Source: CBDESN01 sp965242495
Lineage (GTDB): Bacteria; Pseudomonadota; Alphaproteobacteria; MPNO01
NCBI GenBank assembly: GCA_965242495.1
Contig: OZ251446.1
Location: 3,880,239-3,944,238 of the forward strand
Direction of reading: 5' to 3'
Length of the DNA: 64,000 nt
Below are positions 33,686 through 42,616 of the stretch, piece after piece (the stretch's first letter is position 1; the number at the start of each line of letters is the position of its first letter). A model generated the notes under the pieces. That model saw only the letters and a list, made by a program, of their open reading frames with translations. It had not been told where the DNA came from and searched no databases. A program made the translations under genes and the position numbers.

Positions 33686-36022
33686 ATGACGACCGGCGTC
33701 CGGGACGAGGGGCTGCCGCTCCTGACCGGGGGCGGGCGCTATCTCGACGACATCGCGCCGCCGGGTTGCCTGCACGTCGCGTTCCTGCGCAGCCCCTGGC
33801 CCAGCGCCGCGATTGCGCATGTCGACGCCGGCGCGGCCGCTTCCGCCCCGGGGGTCGTCCGCGTCTTCGCCGGCGCCGACCTCGCCGGGCGGGTGCTGCC
33901 GATCGAGGCGCGCATGGACGAGGCGGACTGGTATCGCTACCAGCGGACGTCCTGGCCCGTCGTCGCCGTGGACGAGGTCCGCTTCGTCGGCGAGATCGTC
34001 GCCGCGGTGGTGGCCGCGGACGCCTACGCCGCGGAGGATGCGTGCGCGCGGATCGAGGTCGGGTACGAGCCGATCGCGCCGGTCGCCCATGTCGACGCCG
34101 CGCTCGCCGACGGCGCGCGGCGGGTTCACGCGGCCCTCGCCGACAACCTGCTGTTCCGCAGCGCCTTCGTCACCGATGCGGCGGCCGATCCGTTCCCGAC
34201 CGCGCCCGTCGCCGTCCGCGGGACGTTCCGGCATCCGCGCGTAGCCCCTTCGCCGCTGGAGTGCTGCGGCTGCGTCGCGCTGCACGACCGGCGCAACGAC
34301 GTCGTCGAGGTCTGGTCGCCGACCCAGGCCCCGCACATGCTGCGCGACGGCCTGGCGCGCTTCCTGCAACTGCCCGAGTCGCGCATCCGCGTCGCCGCGC
34401 CCGACATCGGCGGCGCCTTCGGCGTCAAGATGCCGCTCTACCCCGAGGAGGCGTTCGTCGCCTTCGCGGCGCGGCGATTGGGGCGTCCGGTCAAGTGGAC
34501 GCAGGACCGCCGGGAGCATCTGCAAGCCAGCTACCACGCGCGCGACGCCCGCATCGAGGCGGCGCTGGCGGCCGACGGCGAGGGCCGCATCCTCGGGCTG
34601 CGCGCCGCGGTCTGGTGCGATGCGGGGGCCTATTCCTGCTATCCGCTCGGCAGCTCGCTGGAGCCGCATACCGCCCTGGTCGGCTTGCCCGGGCCGTATG
34701 TGGTGCCCTGGCTCGACTACGCTTCCTTCGCGGTCGCGACCAACAAATGCCCGACCGGCCCCTATCGCGGCGTCGGCTTCGCCCTGGCGCCGCTGGTGAC
34801 GGAGACGCTGATCGACAAGCTCGCGCGGCGGATCGGGATCGACCGGACGGCGCTTCGCCGGCGCAACATGGCGCCGCCAGACGCCTTCCCGTTCCGCAGC
34901 GCGTCGGGGGCCGTCTTCGACAGCGGCGACTATCCGGCCCTGCTGTCGAAGGCCCTGGCGCGGGCCGATTACGATCGGCTGCGGGCGGCGAAGCGCGCCG
35001 CCGCCGGCGCCGGGCGCCGGCTCGGGGTCGGGCTCTCCTGCTTCGTCGAGCCGACCGCCATGGGCTGCAACGTCTTCCGCAGCCGCGGGATGCGCGACGT
35101 TCCGGCCTACGATTCGGCGTTGCTGCGCGTGAGCCGCGCCGGGAGCGTGGAGGCCTACGTCACGACGCCGGCCCTCGGTCAGCAGCCCTTCGTCGCCATG
35201 CGCCGGATCGTGGCCCGTATGCTCCACCGCGCCGAGGCCGACGTCAGCGTCCGCTGCGCCGACACCGGCGCCATGCCGCACGGATCGGGCGCCTTCGCGA
35301 GCCGCGGCCTGGTCGCCGGCGGCGGCGCGCTGCAACGCGCGGCCCGCAAGCTGGTCGAGCGGATGACGCTGCTCGCGGCCATACGCCTCGACGCCGCGGC
35401 CGCCGACGTCGTGTTCGAGGACGGACGTTTCGGCGACGGCCGCAACGCCAACCGGTTCGCCACCTTCGAGGAGATCGCCGATTTCGCCCACAGCCCGGCC
35501 AGCGGGCTCCCCGACGGGCTCGAGCATGGGTTGCAGGCGACGGCGAGCTTCGACAATCCGGGATCCGCCGTCTCCGCCGCGGCGCACGTCGCCCTGGTCG
35601 AGGTCGATATGCCGACCGGCGCGGTCCGCGTTCTCGAATACGTCGTCGCCGAGGATTGCGGGCCGATCGCCAACCCGGACTCGGTCGACGGCCAGATCCG
35701 GGGCGCCGTCCTGCAAGGCGTCGGCGCCGCCCTGCTGGAGGAGATCCGCTACGACGACGCGGCGCAGCTCCAGACCGGCTCCTTCGCCGACTACATGATC
35801 CCGACCGCGTTCGAGGCGCCCGACATCGGCGTCGTTCACCTCGAGACGCCTTCGCCCTTCACCGAGGGGGGCTATAAGGGGATGGGCGAAAGCGGAACCA
35901 TCGGCGCGCCCGCGGCGATCGCCGGCGCGGTGATCGACGCGCTCGACGTTGACTGGACCGCCATCCGCCTGCCGCTGACGCCCGAGCGCGTCCTCGCGCT
36001 GGCCGGGCGGTCGCCGGCCTGA
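33686..36022 (+). CDS. molybdo-hydroxylase large subunit (xanthine dehydrogenase/CoxL family)
   Basis: A 778-aa molybdopterin subunit. The start MTTGVRDEGLPLLTGGGRYL fits the family opening (LLTGRGRYTDD-like). Later segments include DIGGAFGVKMPLYPEEAFVA, KWTQDRREHLQASYHARDA, TGPYRGVGFALAPLVTE, and the catalytic Glu in KGMGESGTIGAPAAIAG. The region around TGPYRGVG replaces the AYRSFG loop of CO dehydrogenase, so it is not CoxL proper. No FAD or Fe-S subunit gene is adjacent. The protein must borrow partners, perhaps the 2Fe-2S subunit at 25411, or use other electron carriers. The Shine-Dalgarno is weak, and an upstream non-ATG start cannot be excluded. Confidence 0.87.
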   Translation: MTTGVRDEGLPLLTGGGRYLDDIAPPGCLHVAFLRSPWPSAAIAHVDAGAAASAPGVVRVFAGADLAGRVLPIEARMDEADWYRYQRTSWPVVAVDEVRFVGEIVAAVVAADAYAAEDACARIEVGYEPIAPVAHVDAALADGARRVHAALADNLLFRSAFVTDAAADPFPTAPVAVRGTFRHPRVAPSPLECCGCVALHDRRNDVVEVWSPTQAPHMLRDGLARFLQLPESRIRVAAPDIGGAFGVKMPLYPEEAFVAFAARRLGRPVKWTQDRREHLQASYHARDARIEAALAADGEGRILGLRAAVWCDAGAYSCYPLGSSLEPHTALVGLPGPYVVPWLDYASFAVATNKCPTGPYRGVGFALAPLVTETLIDKLARRIGIDRTALRRRNMAPPDAFPFRSASGAVFDSGDYPALLSKALARADYDRLRAAKRAAAGAGRRLGVGLSCFVEPTAMGCNVFRSRGMRDVPAYDSALLRVSRAGSVEAYVTTPALGQQPFVAMRRIVARMLHRAEADVSVRCADTGAMPHGSGAFASRGLVAGGGALQRAARKLVERMTLLAAIRLDAAAADVVFEDGRFGDGRNANRFATFEEIADFAHSPASGLPDGLEHGLQATASFDNPGSAVSAAAHVALVEVDMPTGAVRVLEYVVAEDCGPIANPDSVDGQIRGAVLQGVGAALLEEIRYDDAAQLQTGSFADYMIPTAFEAPDIGVVHLETPSPFTEGGYKGMGESGTIGAPAAIAGAVIDALDVDWTAIRLPLTPERVLALAGRSPA

Positions 36023-36049
36023 CCCGCCGGCCGGAGAGAGGCCCGCGCC

Positions 36050-37585
36050 ATGTGGCGGCCGCCCGAGCGGATCAAGTGGACGCCCGATCCCGGTCCCTGG
36101 CCCGACAGGGCCGGGGCGTCGTCGTCGCGCCTGTTCTCGCCCGTCGCCGTCGGGCCGCTGCGGCTCGAGACCCGGACCTGGGTGCCGGCCATGGTGCCCT
36201 GGCGGGCGCGGGAGACGGGCGAGACGACGCCGGAAGTCCTCGACTGGTATCGGCGGTTCGCGCGCGGCCGGCCGGGGGCGATCGTGGTCGAGGCGACCGG
36301 CGTCCGGGACGTCCCCAGCGGGCCGCTGCTGCGGATCGGCGACGACCGCTTCCTGCCCGGCCTGCGCGCCCTCGTGGATGCGGTGCGCGAGGCGAGCGGC
36401 GGACGCACCCGCCTGCTGATCCAGCTCATCGACTTCCTCGCCATCCGGCGCCGGCCCGACCGGGAGCGCTATCTGCGCGAGTTCCTGACCGTGACCGACG
36501 TCCATCGGCGGCGGCTGGGCGCCGAGGGCCGGCCCGAGGAGGAGATCCGCGAACGTCTGGCCGGGCTCGACGACGAAGCCCTCGACGGGGCGCTCGACGC
36601 CCGCGAGCGCGAGGCGCTCCGCATGGGCTACCGCGAGCGGGTGACGGATACGCATCTGGCGCATATCCGCGACCTGCCGTCCGCGCTTCCCCCCCTGTTC
36701 GCCGCCGCCGCGGTCCGCGCGCGCGCGGCCGGGTTCGACGGGGTCGAGCTGCATTACGCCCACGCCTACACGATGGCGTCCTTTCTGTCGCGATTGAACG
36801 ACCGGGACGACGGCTATGGCGGCGCGCGCGAGGGGCGGGCGCGGCTGCCGCTCGAAGTCTTCCGGGCGGTGCGCGCGGCGGTGGGGGCGGACTTCGCCGT
36901 GGGCTGCCGCTATCTCGCCGAGGATTGCGTCGCCGGCGGCAACACGGTCGAGGACGCGGCCTGGTTCGGGGCCGCCTTCGCCCGCGCGGGCTTCGACTTC
37001 CTGTCGCTGTCGCGGGGCGGCCGGTTCGAGGACGCGGCGCAGCCGGCGGTGGGGCAGGCGGCCTACCCCTATACCGGCCCCAGCGGCTACGAATGCATGC
37101 CGCAATACGTCTCCGATCGCAGCGGCCCGTTCGGGCGCAACGCCGGGCCCGCCGCCGGCGTGCGCGCCGCGGTGCGCGCCGCCGGGTTCGATACCCCGGT
37201 GGTCGTGACCGGCGGCGTCCACGGCTTCCGCCAGGCCGAGGACATGCTGAGGCGGGGCGCGGCCGACGTCGTGGGCTTCGCGCGCCAGAGCCTCGCCGAC
37301 CCCGACTGGTTCGCCAAGGTCCGCCTGGGCCGGGGCGCGGAGGCGACGGTCTGCGAATACACCAACTATTGCGAGGCGCTCGACCAGAAGCACGCGCCGG
37401 TGACCTGCAAGCTGTGGGACCGCAAGGACAGGGACCGACCCGGCGTTGCGCTCACCGCCGATGGCCGGCGCCGCCTGATCGCTCCTTTGTGGGAGCCCGG
37501 GCTCGACATCGACGCGGCCCTCGACGAGGGCCGCGCGGATCACGAACCGATCGGGGCGAGGAGCACCGGGTCGATCTCGGGATAG
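36050..37585 (+). CDS. NADH:flavin oxidoreductase (old yellow enzyme-type)
   Basis: A 511-aa protein with the OYE TIM barrel: RLFSPVAVGPLRLETRTWV at the start, the catalytic/substrate pair in ELHYAHAYTMASFLSRLNDR with DDGYGG, and the FMN phosphate region VVVTGGVHGF and ADVVGFARQSLADPDW. A Cys-containing C-terminus (CEYTNYCEALDQ) is present, but the usual four-Cys Fe-S motif of the two-domain 2,4-dienoyl-CoA reductase class is incomplete and there is no second Rossmann domain. It would reduce an activated double bond in the catabolic route of its operon. GGAGAGAGG precedes the ATG. The final 46 bases overlap the convergent pyrD gene. Confidence 0.86.
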   Translation: MWRPPERIKWTPDPGPWPDRAGASSSRLFSPVAVGPLRLETRTWVPAMVPWRARETGETTPEVLDWYRRFARGRPGAIVVEATGVRDVPSGPLLRIGDDRFLPGLRALVDAVREASGGRTRLLIQLIDFLAIRRRPDRERYLREFLTVTDVHRRRLGAEGRPEEEIRERLAGLDDEALDGALDAREREALRMGYRERVTDTHLAHIRDLPSALPPLFAAAAVRARAAGFDGVELHYAHAYTMASFLSRLNDRDDGYGGAREGRARLPLEVFRAVRAAVGADFAVGCRYLAEDCVAGGNTVEDAAWFGAAFARAGFDFLSLSRGGRFEDAAQPAVGQAAYPYTGPSGYECMPQYVSDRSGPFGRNAGPAAGVRAAVRAAGFDTPVVVTGGVHGFRQAEDMLRRGAADVVGFARQSLADPDWFAKVRLGRGAEATVCEYTNYCEALDQKHAPVTCKLWDRKDRDRPGVALTADGRRRLIAPLWEPGLDIDAALDEGRADHEPIGARSTGSISG

Positions 37586-38481
37586 TCCAACGCGCCGGTG
37601 AGCGCCGCCGCCCGCGCGACGCCGTGGCGCCGGCAATAGGCGGCGAGCCCCTCGACCGCGGCCGTCATCGCGGTCGGACGCAGGAAGGTCGCCGTCCCGA
37701 TCTGCGCCGCCGCGGCCCCGGCCAGCATGAACTCCACCACGTCCTCCGCGGTCGCGATGCCGCCCGACGCGACGATCGGCAGCTCGACCGCGCGCGCGCA
37801 TTGCAACACCATGCGGAGGATCACCGGCTTGACCGCCGGCCCCGAAAGCCCCCCGGTCACGCTGCCCAGGATCGGGCGCCGGGTCTCGGCGTCGATCGCC
37901 ATGCCGAGGATCGTGTTGGCGACGACCAGCGCCTCCGCCCCGCCGCGCCCGGCGGCGCGGGCGACGGCCGCGATGTCGCCGGTATTGGGGGTGAGCTTGG
38001 CCCAGACCGGCAGTTCCGTCGCCCCGCGCATGCGCCCGATCACCCGCTCGGTCGCCGCCGTCTCCATCGCGAACGCCCGGCCGTCTTCCTCGATGTTGGG
38101 GCAGGAGATGTTGGCCTCGATCGCCGCGACGCCGGGGACGCTCACCGCCGCCGCCATCGCCTCGAACCCCGCCGCGGTGTCGGCCGAGACGCTGACGATC
38201 AGCGGCGGCCTGCGCCCGAGATAGAAGGGCAGCGTGTTGGCGAGGAAGTCCTCCACCCCCTTGCTCGGCAGCCCGATCGAGTTGAGCATGCCGCTCGGCG
38301 TCTCCGCCACCCGCGGGACGGGGTTGCCGGCGCGATGGCCCGGCGTCACCGACTTGGTGACGAAGGCGCCCAGCCGGTCGAGGTCGAGCGCGTCGTCGAG
38401 CCCGTCGGCGAAGGTGCCCGAGCCCGGCATGATCGGGTTGTCCAGCCGCAGCCGCCCGATCTCGACCGACAGATCTACCAC
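37540..38481 (-). CDS. pyrD: dihydroorotate dehydrogenase, class 1B catalytic subunit
   Basis: A 313-aa FMN enzyme oxidising dihydroorotate to orotate. It starts VDLSVEIGRLRLDNPIMPGS and shows TPSGMLNSIGLP, the active-site Cys in NISCPN, WAKLTPNTGDI, and the FMN site IVASGGIATAEDVVEFMLAG followed by AAAAQIGTA. The class-1B layout is supported by the pyrK electron-transfer subunit directly upstream. The GTG start at 38481 lies inside the end of pyrK (7-base overlap). It is the last gene of a five-gene pyrimidine operon, and the 3' end overlaps the OYE gene. Class 1B is unusual in alphaproteobacteria, which mostly carry the membrane-bound class 2 enzyme. Confidence 0.92.
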   Translation of the reverse strand: MVDLSVEIGRLRLDNPIMPGSGTFADGLDDALDLDRLGAFVTKSVTPGHRAGNPVPRVAETPSGMLNSIGLPSKGVEDFLANTLPFYLGRRPPLIVSVSADTAAGFEAMAAAVSVPGVAAIEANISCPNIEEDGRAFAMETAATERVIGRMRGATELPVWAKLTPNTGDIAAVARAAGRGGAEALVVANTILGMAIDAETRRPILGSVTGGLSGPAVKPVILRMVLQCARAVELPIVASGGIATAEDVVEFMLAGAAAAQIGTATFLRPTAMTAAVEGLAAYCRRHGVARAAALTGALDYPEIDPVLLAPIGS

Positions 38482-39311
38482 GAGATGGCCGCCTGGAGGT
38501 CGAACACCGGGCCCTCGCGGCAAACCCGCTGGTGGACGATCCCGCCGCCGCTCCGGACCGGCCGGACGCAGCATAGGCACATGCCGAGCGCGCACGCCAT
38601 CTGCTGCTCGAGCGCGACCTGGCCCGGGACGCCGTGCTCGGCGCCCAGCCGCTGCATCAGCAGCATCAGGCGGTTCGAGCCGCAGGTGAAGAACGCATCC
38701 GCCCGGCCGGCGGCGATCAGCCGGCGCAGGATCGCCTCCACCTTGCTTGCGTCGCTCGTCCCCTCGCTGTCGGTCACGACGATCACCTCGCCGCCGCAGG
38801 ATCGGAACAGGTCCACCGACATCACGTATTCGGGGCTGCGGGCGCTCAGGATCGCGGTCAGCGCCAGCCCGCGCTCCTGCGCCGCCGCGGCCAGCGGCCC
38901 GAGCGTGGCCAGGCCGACGCCGCGCGCGACGGCCACGACGGCCCGCCACGCGGGATCCAGGACGAAGCCGTTCCCGACCGGACCCATCGCGTCGAACCGG
39001 TCGCCGGGGGCGAGCGTCGCGACGCCGCGCGTTCCGGGCCCCACGACCTTGTACAGGAACTCGATCCGCCGTTCGGCCGGGTCGACGCGATAGACGCTCA
39101 TCGGGCGCCGCAGGAACGGCTGGTCGTCTCCCGACGGCGGACACAGCAGATGGAAGAACTGCCCGGGCGCGGCGGCGAGGGCCGCCGGCGGGGCGTCGAG
39201 CGCGAGGCGCATGTAGAGATCGTTGATCCGGTCGTTGGCGACGACCGTGCAGACGTTCTCCGCTACCGGCTTCGCAGCCGGCCGGCCGCGCGGCGACGCG
39301 ACGCGCTCCAT
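38475..39311 (-). CDS. pyrK: dihydroorotate dehydrogenase electron-transfer subunit
   Basis: A 278-aa protein of the ferredoxin-NADP reductase fold. The flavin site RRPMSVYRVD, the nucleotide-binding GVGLATLGPLAAAA and CGSNRLMLLM, and the C-terminal 2Fe-2S cluster Cys (MACALGMCLCCVRPV ... RVCREGPVF) are all present. It passes electrons from pyrD to NAD. The GVG loop is preceded by VAR rather than the usual VAGGIG. The ATG at 39311 is used because earlier codons are an Arg-rich tail. It lies 31 bases after pyrE and overlaps pyrD. Confidence 0.9.
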   Translation of the reverse strand: MERVASPRGRPAAKPVAENVCTVVANDRINDLYMRLALDAPPAALAAAPGQFFHLLCPPSGDDQPFLRRPMSVYRVDPAERRIEFLYKVVGPGTRGVATLAPGDRFDAMGPVGNGFVLDPAWRAVVAVARGVGLATLGPLAAAAQERGLALTAILSARSPEYVMSVDLFRSCGGEVIVVTDSEGTSDASKVEAILRRLIAAGRADAFFTCGSNRLMLLMQRLGAEHGVPGQVALEQQMACALGMCLCCVRPVRSGGGIVHQRVCREGPVFDLQAAISW

Positions 39312-39342
39312 ATCGCCCGCCGGACGTCCCGCGCGGCCCCGG

Positions 39343-40044
39343 TCACGCCGCCGGGGCCGGCGAGGCGGCGCCGCCATGCGCCGACGACCACTCGACCGGG
39401 TCCTTCAGGAAACGCTCCACCTCCTCCAGCGTCGGCCGGTCGAAATGGCGGTATTCGCGGCAGACTTCGAGCACGTCCCACCAGGTCGCGAGGCACAGCA
39501 TTTCGAGGCCGACCGAGGCGAAGCTCTCCTTCGTGCGGGGGAAGATGTCGTAATGGAAGATGACGAAGGTGTGGCTGACGACCGCCCCGGCGTCGCGCAG
39601 CGCCTGGCAGAATCTGAGCTTGCTCCGGCCGTCGGTGGTCAGGTCCTCGACCAGCAGGATACGCGCGCCCGGCTCGAAATCCCCCTCGATCTGGGCTTCG
39701 CGGCCGAATCCCTTGGGCTGCTTGCGGACGTATTGCATCGGCAGCATCAGCCGGTCGGCCAGCCAGGCCGCGAACGGTATGCCCGCGGTCTCGCCGCCGG
39801 CGATGGCGTCGATCCGCTCGAACCCCACGTCGCGGAGGATGACCGAGGCGGCGAAGTCCATCAGCGTCTGTCGGACGCGCGGAAAGGAAATCAGTCTGCG
39901 GCAGTCGATGTAGACCGGGCTCGCCCAGCCCGAGGTGAAGCGGAACGGCTCGTCGACGCTGAAGCGGATCGCCTCGACCTCGCACAGCATCCTGGCGGTG
40001 ATCGACGCGATCAACTCCTTGTCCGGGAAGGACGTGGGCAGCAT
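39343..40044 (-). CDS. pyrE: orotate phosphoribosyltransferase
   Basis: A 233-aa type-I phosphoribosyltransferase making orotidylate. The PRPP-binding signature ILLVEDLTTDGRSK (about 129-142) is clear, together with FTSGWASPVYIDCRRL and the catalytic loop YVRKQPKGFG. The length and the C-terminal helix EEVERFLKDPVEW fit the alphaproteobacterial form. GAGGAGG lies seven bases before the ATG. It is in the pyr operon between pyrC (24-base gap) and pyrK. Confidence 0.94.
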   Translation of the reverse strand: MLPTSFPDKELIASITARMLCEVEAIRFSVDEPFRFTSGWASPVYIDCRRLISFPRVRQTLMDFAASVILRDVGFERIDAIAGGETAGIPFAAWLADRLMLPMQYVRKQPKGFGREAQIEGDFEPGARILLVEDLTTDGRSKLRFCQALRDAGAVVSHTFVIFHYDIFPRTKESFASVGLEMLCLATWWDVLEVCREYRHFDRPTLEEVERFLKDPVEWSSAHGGAASPAPAA

Positions 40045-40068
40045 GCGTGCGCCTCCTCGCTGCGTTCG

Positions 40069-41169
40069 CTATGGGCCGTTCGGCGTGGCCGGGGCCGCCC
40101 GGGCCTCGGGCGCGCAGGGCCTGACGCCGGCGGCGATCTCCCATCTCAGCCCCGCGCGGGGGGAGAACACCACCACCCGGTCGCCGCCCGCGGCGACCGG
40201 CGGCGGCGGCTCGACCGCGGCCGGGGTCCGGCGGAGGACGATGCGGTCGGCATTCTCCGGATAGCCGTAGAACCGGGCGCCGTTGGCGGAGGCGAACGCC
40301 TCGAGCCGGTCGAGCGCGCCCTCCTCGTCGAACGCCTGCGCCACCGCGGCCATCGCCGTCGGCGCGTTGAAGATGCCGGCGCAGCCGCACGCCGCCTCCT
40401 TGTCGCGGCGCGGGTGCGGGGCGGAATCCGTGCCCAGGAAGAAGCGCGCATCGCCCGAAGCCGCGGCGGCGCGCAGCGCCCGCCGGTGGCGTTCGCGTTT
40501 GGCCACGGGCAGGCAGTACATATGCGGGTCGAGGCCGTCCCGGAACATCGCGTTGCGGTCGATGGTCAGGTGGTGCGGCGTGATCGTCGCCGCGAGGCCG
40601 GCGGCGACGGATCGCACGTAGTCCACCGCGACCGCGGTCGTGACGTGTTCGAGCACGATCCGGAGGGCGGGGAACCGCCGTCGCAGCGGATCCAGGACGC
40701 GCTCGACGTACACCGCCTCGCGGTCGAACACGTCGACCGCCGGATCGGTCACCTCGCCATGGAGCAGCAGCGGCATGCCTGTGCGCTCCATCATGGCCAG
40801 CACGCGGTCCACGCGCTTCATCGACGTGACGCCGCTCTCCGAATTGGTGGTGGCGCCCGCCGGGTACAGCTTGACCGCCCGGATCGTCCCGTCGGCGAAG
40901 CCGCGTTCGAGGTCGGCGCCGTCCGCGTCGTCCGTCAGATAGGCCGTCATCAGCGGCTCGAACGGGTGGCCGCGCGGCAGGCAGGCGCGGATGCGGTCGC
41001 GATAGGCGGCGGCGTCCTGCGCGCTGCGCACCGGCGGTCGCAGGTTCGGCATCACGATCGCGCGGGCGAAGACCGCGGCGGTGAACGGCAGCACCGCGCG
41101 CATCATCTCGCCGTCGCGAAGATGCAGGTGGAAGTCGTCGGGGCGGCGGATCGCGAGCCGGTCGGTCAT
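40069..41169 (-). CDS. pyrC: dihydroorotase
   Basis: A 366-aa zinc enzyme closing carbamoyl-aspartate to dihydroorotate. Metal ligands are visible in DDFHLHLRDG, the carboxylated Lys in AVKLYPAGATTNSESG, His in LLLHGEV and VLEHVTT, and the late Asp in FFLGTDSAPH. This is the compact E. coli-like pyrC type rather than the aspartate-transcarbamoylase-associated form. The ATG at 41169 overlaps the stop of the upstream amidohydrolase (ATGA). A short Pro/Ala-rich tail ends the protein. Confidence 0.95.
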   Translation of the reverse strand: MTDRLAIRRPDDFHLHLRDGEMMRAVLPFTAAVFARAIVMPNLRPPVRSAQDAAAYRDRIRACLPRGHPFEPLMTAYLTDDADGADLERGFADGTIRAVKLYPAGATTNSESGVTSMKRVDRVLAMMERTGMPLLLHGEVTDPAVDVFDREAVYVERVLDPLRRRFPALRIVLEHVTTAVAVDYVRSVAAGLAATITPHHLTIDRNAMFRDGLDPHMYCLPVAKRERHRRALRAAAASGDARFFLGTDSAPHPRRDKEAACGCAGIFNAPTAMAAVAQAFDEEGALDRLEAFASANGARFYGYPENADRIVLRRTPAAVEPPPPVAAGGDRVVVFSPRAGLRWEIAAGVRPCAPEARAAPATPNGP

Positions 41170-42446
41170 CGGACCGGATCCAGCAGCGCGCGGTACAGGA
41201 GTTCGGTCCCCTGCATGAAGTCGTCGATCTCCATCGACTCGCGCGGGTTGTGCGAGCCGTGCGCGTTGCGCACGAAGATCATGCCGGTCGGGACGCCGGC
41301 GTTGGCGAAGACGCCGGCGTCGTGCCCGGCCCCGCTGGGGACGGTCTCGGTCGGCAGGTCGAGATCGGCCGACAGCCCGACCAGCCGGTCGATCCAGCGG
41401 TCGTCGGCGCGCGCGGGCGGCGCGTCGAGCCGACGGTCGAACGCGAAGGCGACCTTGCGCTCGGTCTCGATCCGGCGGCACTCGGCGCGCATCAGGTCGT
41501 AGAACGCCGCCAGCGTCCCGGCGCTCTGGCTCCGCGCCTCGAAGCTGAAGGCGGCTTCGCCCGGAATCCGCGACATCGAATGATGCGCGGGATCCGTGCC
41601 GACGACGCCGACGGTGACCACCAGATCGTGACCGCGCTCGAGCAGGACCCGCCAATGCTCGTCGAGATTGCTGATCAGCTCGGCGGCGGCGAACACCGCG
41701 TCCCGGCGCAACCAGCGCGGCACGACGCCCGAATGGCCCGCCTCGCCCCGGCACAGAACCCGGCGATGCCGCACGTTGCCGCGGATCCCGGTCACGACCG
41801 CGGTGGGCAGGCCGCGGGTCGCCATCACCGGCCCCTGCTCGATGTGCAGCTCCAGGAAGCCCGCCACCGAGTCCGGGTCCAGCAGCTTGGCGCCCGCGGC
41901 GATGCGGTCGACGTCGGCGCCGGCCCCGCGCATGGCTTCGCCCAGCGACCGCCCGCCGCCGCGGTGGGGCAAGGCCAGGTCTTCCGCGCCGAGCGCGCCG
42001 AACAGCGCGTTCGACCCGATGCAGGCCTTGCCGTACCAGGCGCTTTCCTCGCCGCGCAGCACGATCAGCTTGACGTTCCTCGCCGGCCGGGCGCGGCCGT
42101 CCCGAAAGCGGACCAGGCAGATCAGGCCGGCGATCACCCCGGCCGCGCCGTCGAAATTGCCGCCCTGCGGCACCGAGTCCAGATGCGACCCGCAGGCCAG
42201 ATAAGGCGTTTCCGCCTCGCGCCCGGGCAGGGAAACGACCAGATTCGCCGCCGCATCCGTTTCGGCGGTCAGACCCCGCGCCTCCGCCGCGCGCCGGACG
42301 ATGCCGATCGCGGCCTCCTCGCCGGCGGCGAAGCTCTCGCGCGTCACCCCGACGCCGTCCGAGGTTTCGGCGCGCAGGGCGTCGAACAGATCGACGGCGA
42401 GCCGCCGGCCGTCGAATCCGGCCTCCTCCGCGACGATCGCATCCAT
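41166..42446 (-). CDS. M20-family Zn-dependent amidase (carbamoylase / beta-ureidopropionase-like)
   Basis: A 426-aa hydrolase of the AllC/carbamoylase group. Metal ligands are visible in ACGSHLDSVPQGGNFDGAAG, ESAWYGKACIGS (with catalytic Glu), LELHIEQGP and the final NAHGSHNP. The dimer-domain pattern GEAGHSGVVP is present. Members cleave N-carbamoyl-amino acids, ureidopropionate or allantoate. Translational coupling (ATGA) to pyrC suggests pyrimidine salvage or breakdown rather than hydantoin use. It is the first gene of the operon. The ATG at 42446 starts the conserved part. It is divergent from the dioxygenase gene at 42617. Confidence 0.87.
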   Translation of the reverse strand: MDAIVAEEAGFDGRRLAVDLFDALRAETSDGVGVTRESFAAGEEAAIGIVRRAAEARGLTAETDAAANLVVSLPGREAETPYLACGSHLDSVPQGGNFDGAAGVIAGLICLVRFRDGRARPARNVKLIVLRGEESAWYGKACIGSNALFGALGAEDLALPHRGGGRSLGEAMRGAGADVDRIAAGAKLLDPDSVAGFLELHIEQGPVMATRGLPTAVVTGIRGNVRHRRVLCRGEAGHSGVVPRWLRRDAVFAAAELISNLDEHWRVLLERGHDLVVTVGVVGTDPAHHSMSRIPGEAAFSFEARSQSAGTLAAFYDLMRAECRRIETERKVAFAFDRRLDAPPARADDRWIDRLVGLSADLDLPTETVPSGAGHDAGVFANAGVPTGMIFVRNAHGSHNPRESMEIDDFMQGTELLYRALLDPVR

Positions 42447-42616
42447 CCGTCTCGCCCCGTCGTCTCCAGGCGACGCTAGCCCGCATTTCTCGCCCTGTCC
42501 ATGGCCGCCGCGACGACGCCGCCCGGCCGCCCGGGCCTCGACCCGACGCCTCCATGGCGATATACGTAACGTCATGGAAGCGTCCCCCGGGAGACGCCGG
42601 AGACGGGAGCCGAACG

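Noticed and set aside
33686..36022. Carbon-monoxide dehydrogenase large subunit (coxL)
   Set aside because: The AYRSFG/AYRCSFR active-site loop of CoxL is not present (TGPYRGVG instead) and no coxM/coxS lie nearby.
33302..37801. 1499-codon minus-strand open frame
   Set aside because: Despite its length it is antisense to three clear genes (DUF1330, molybdo-hydroxylase, OYE) and has no motif.
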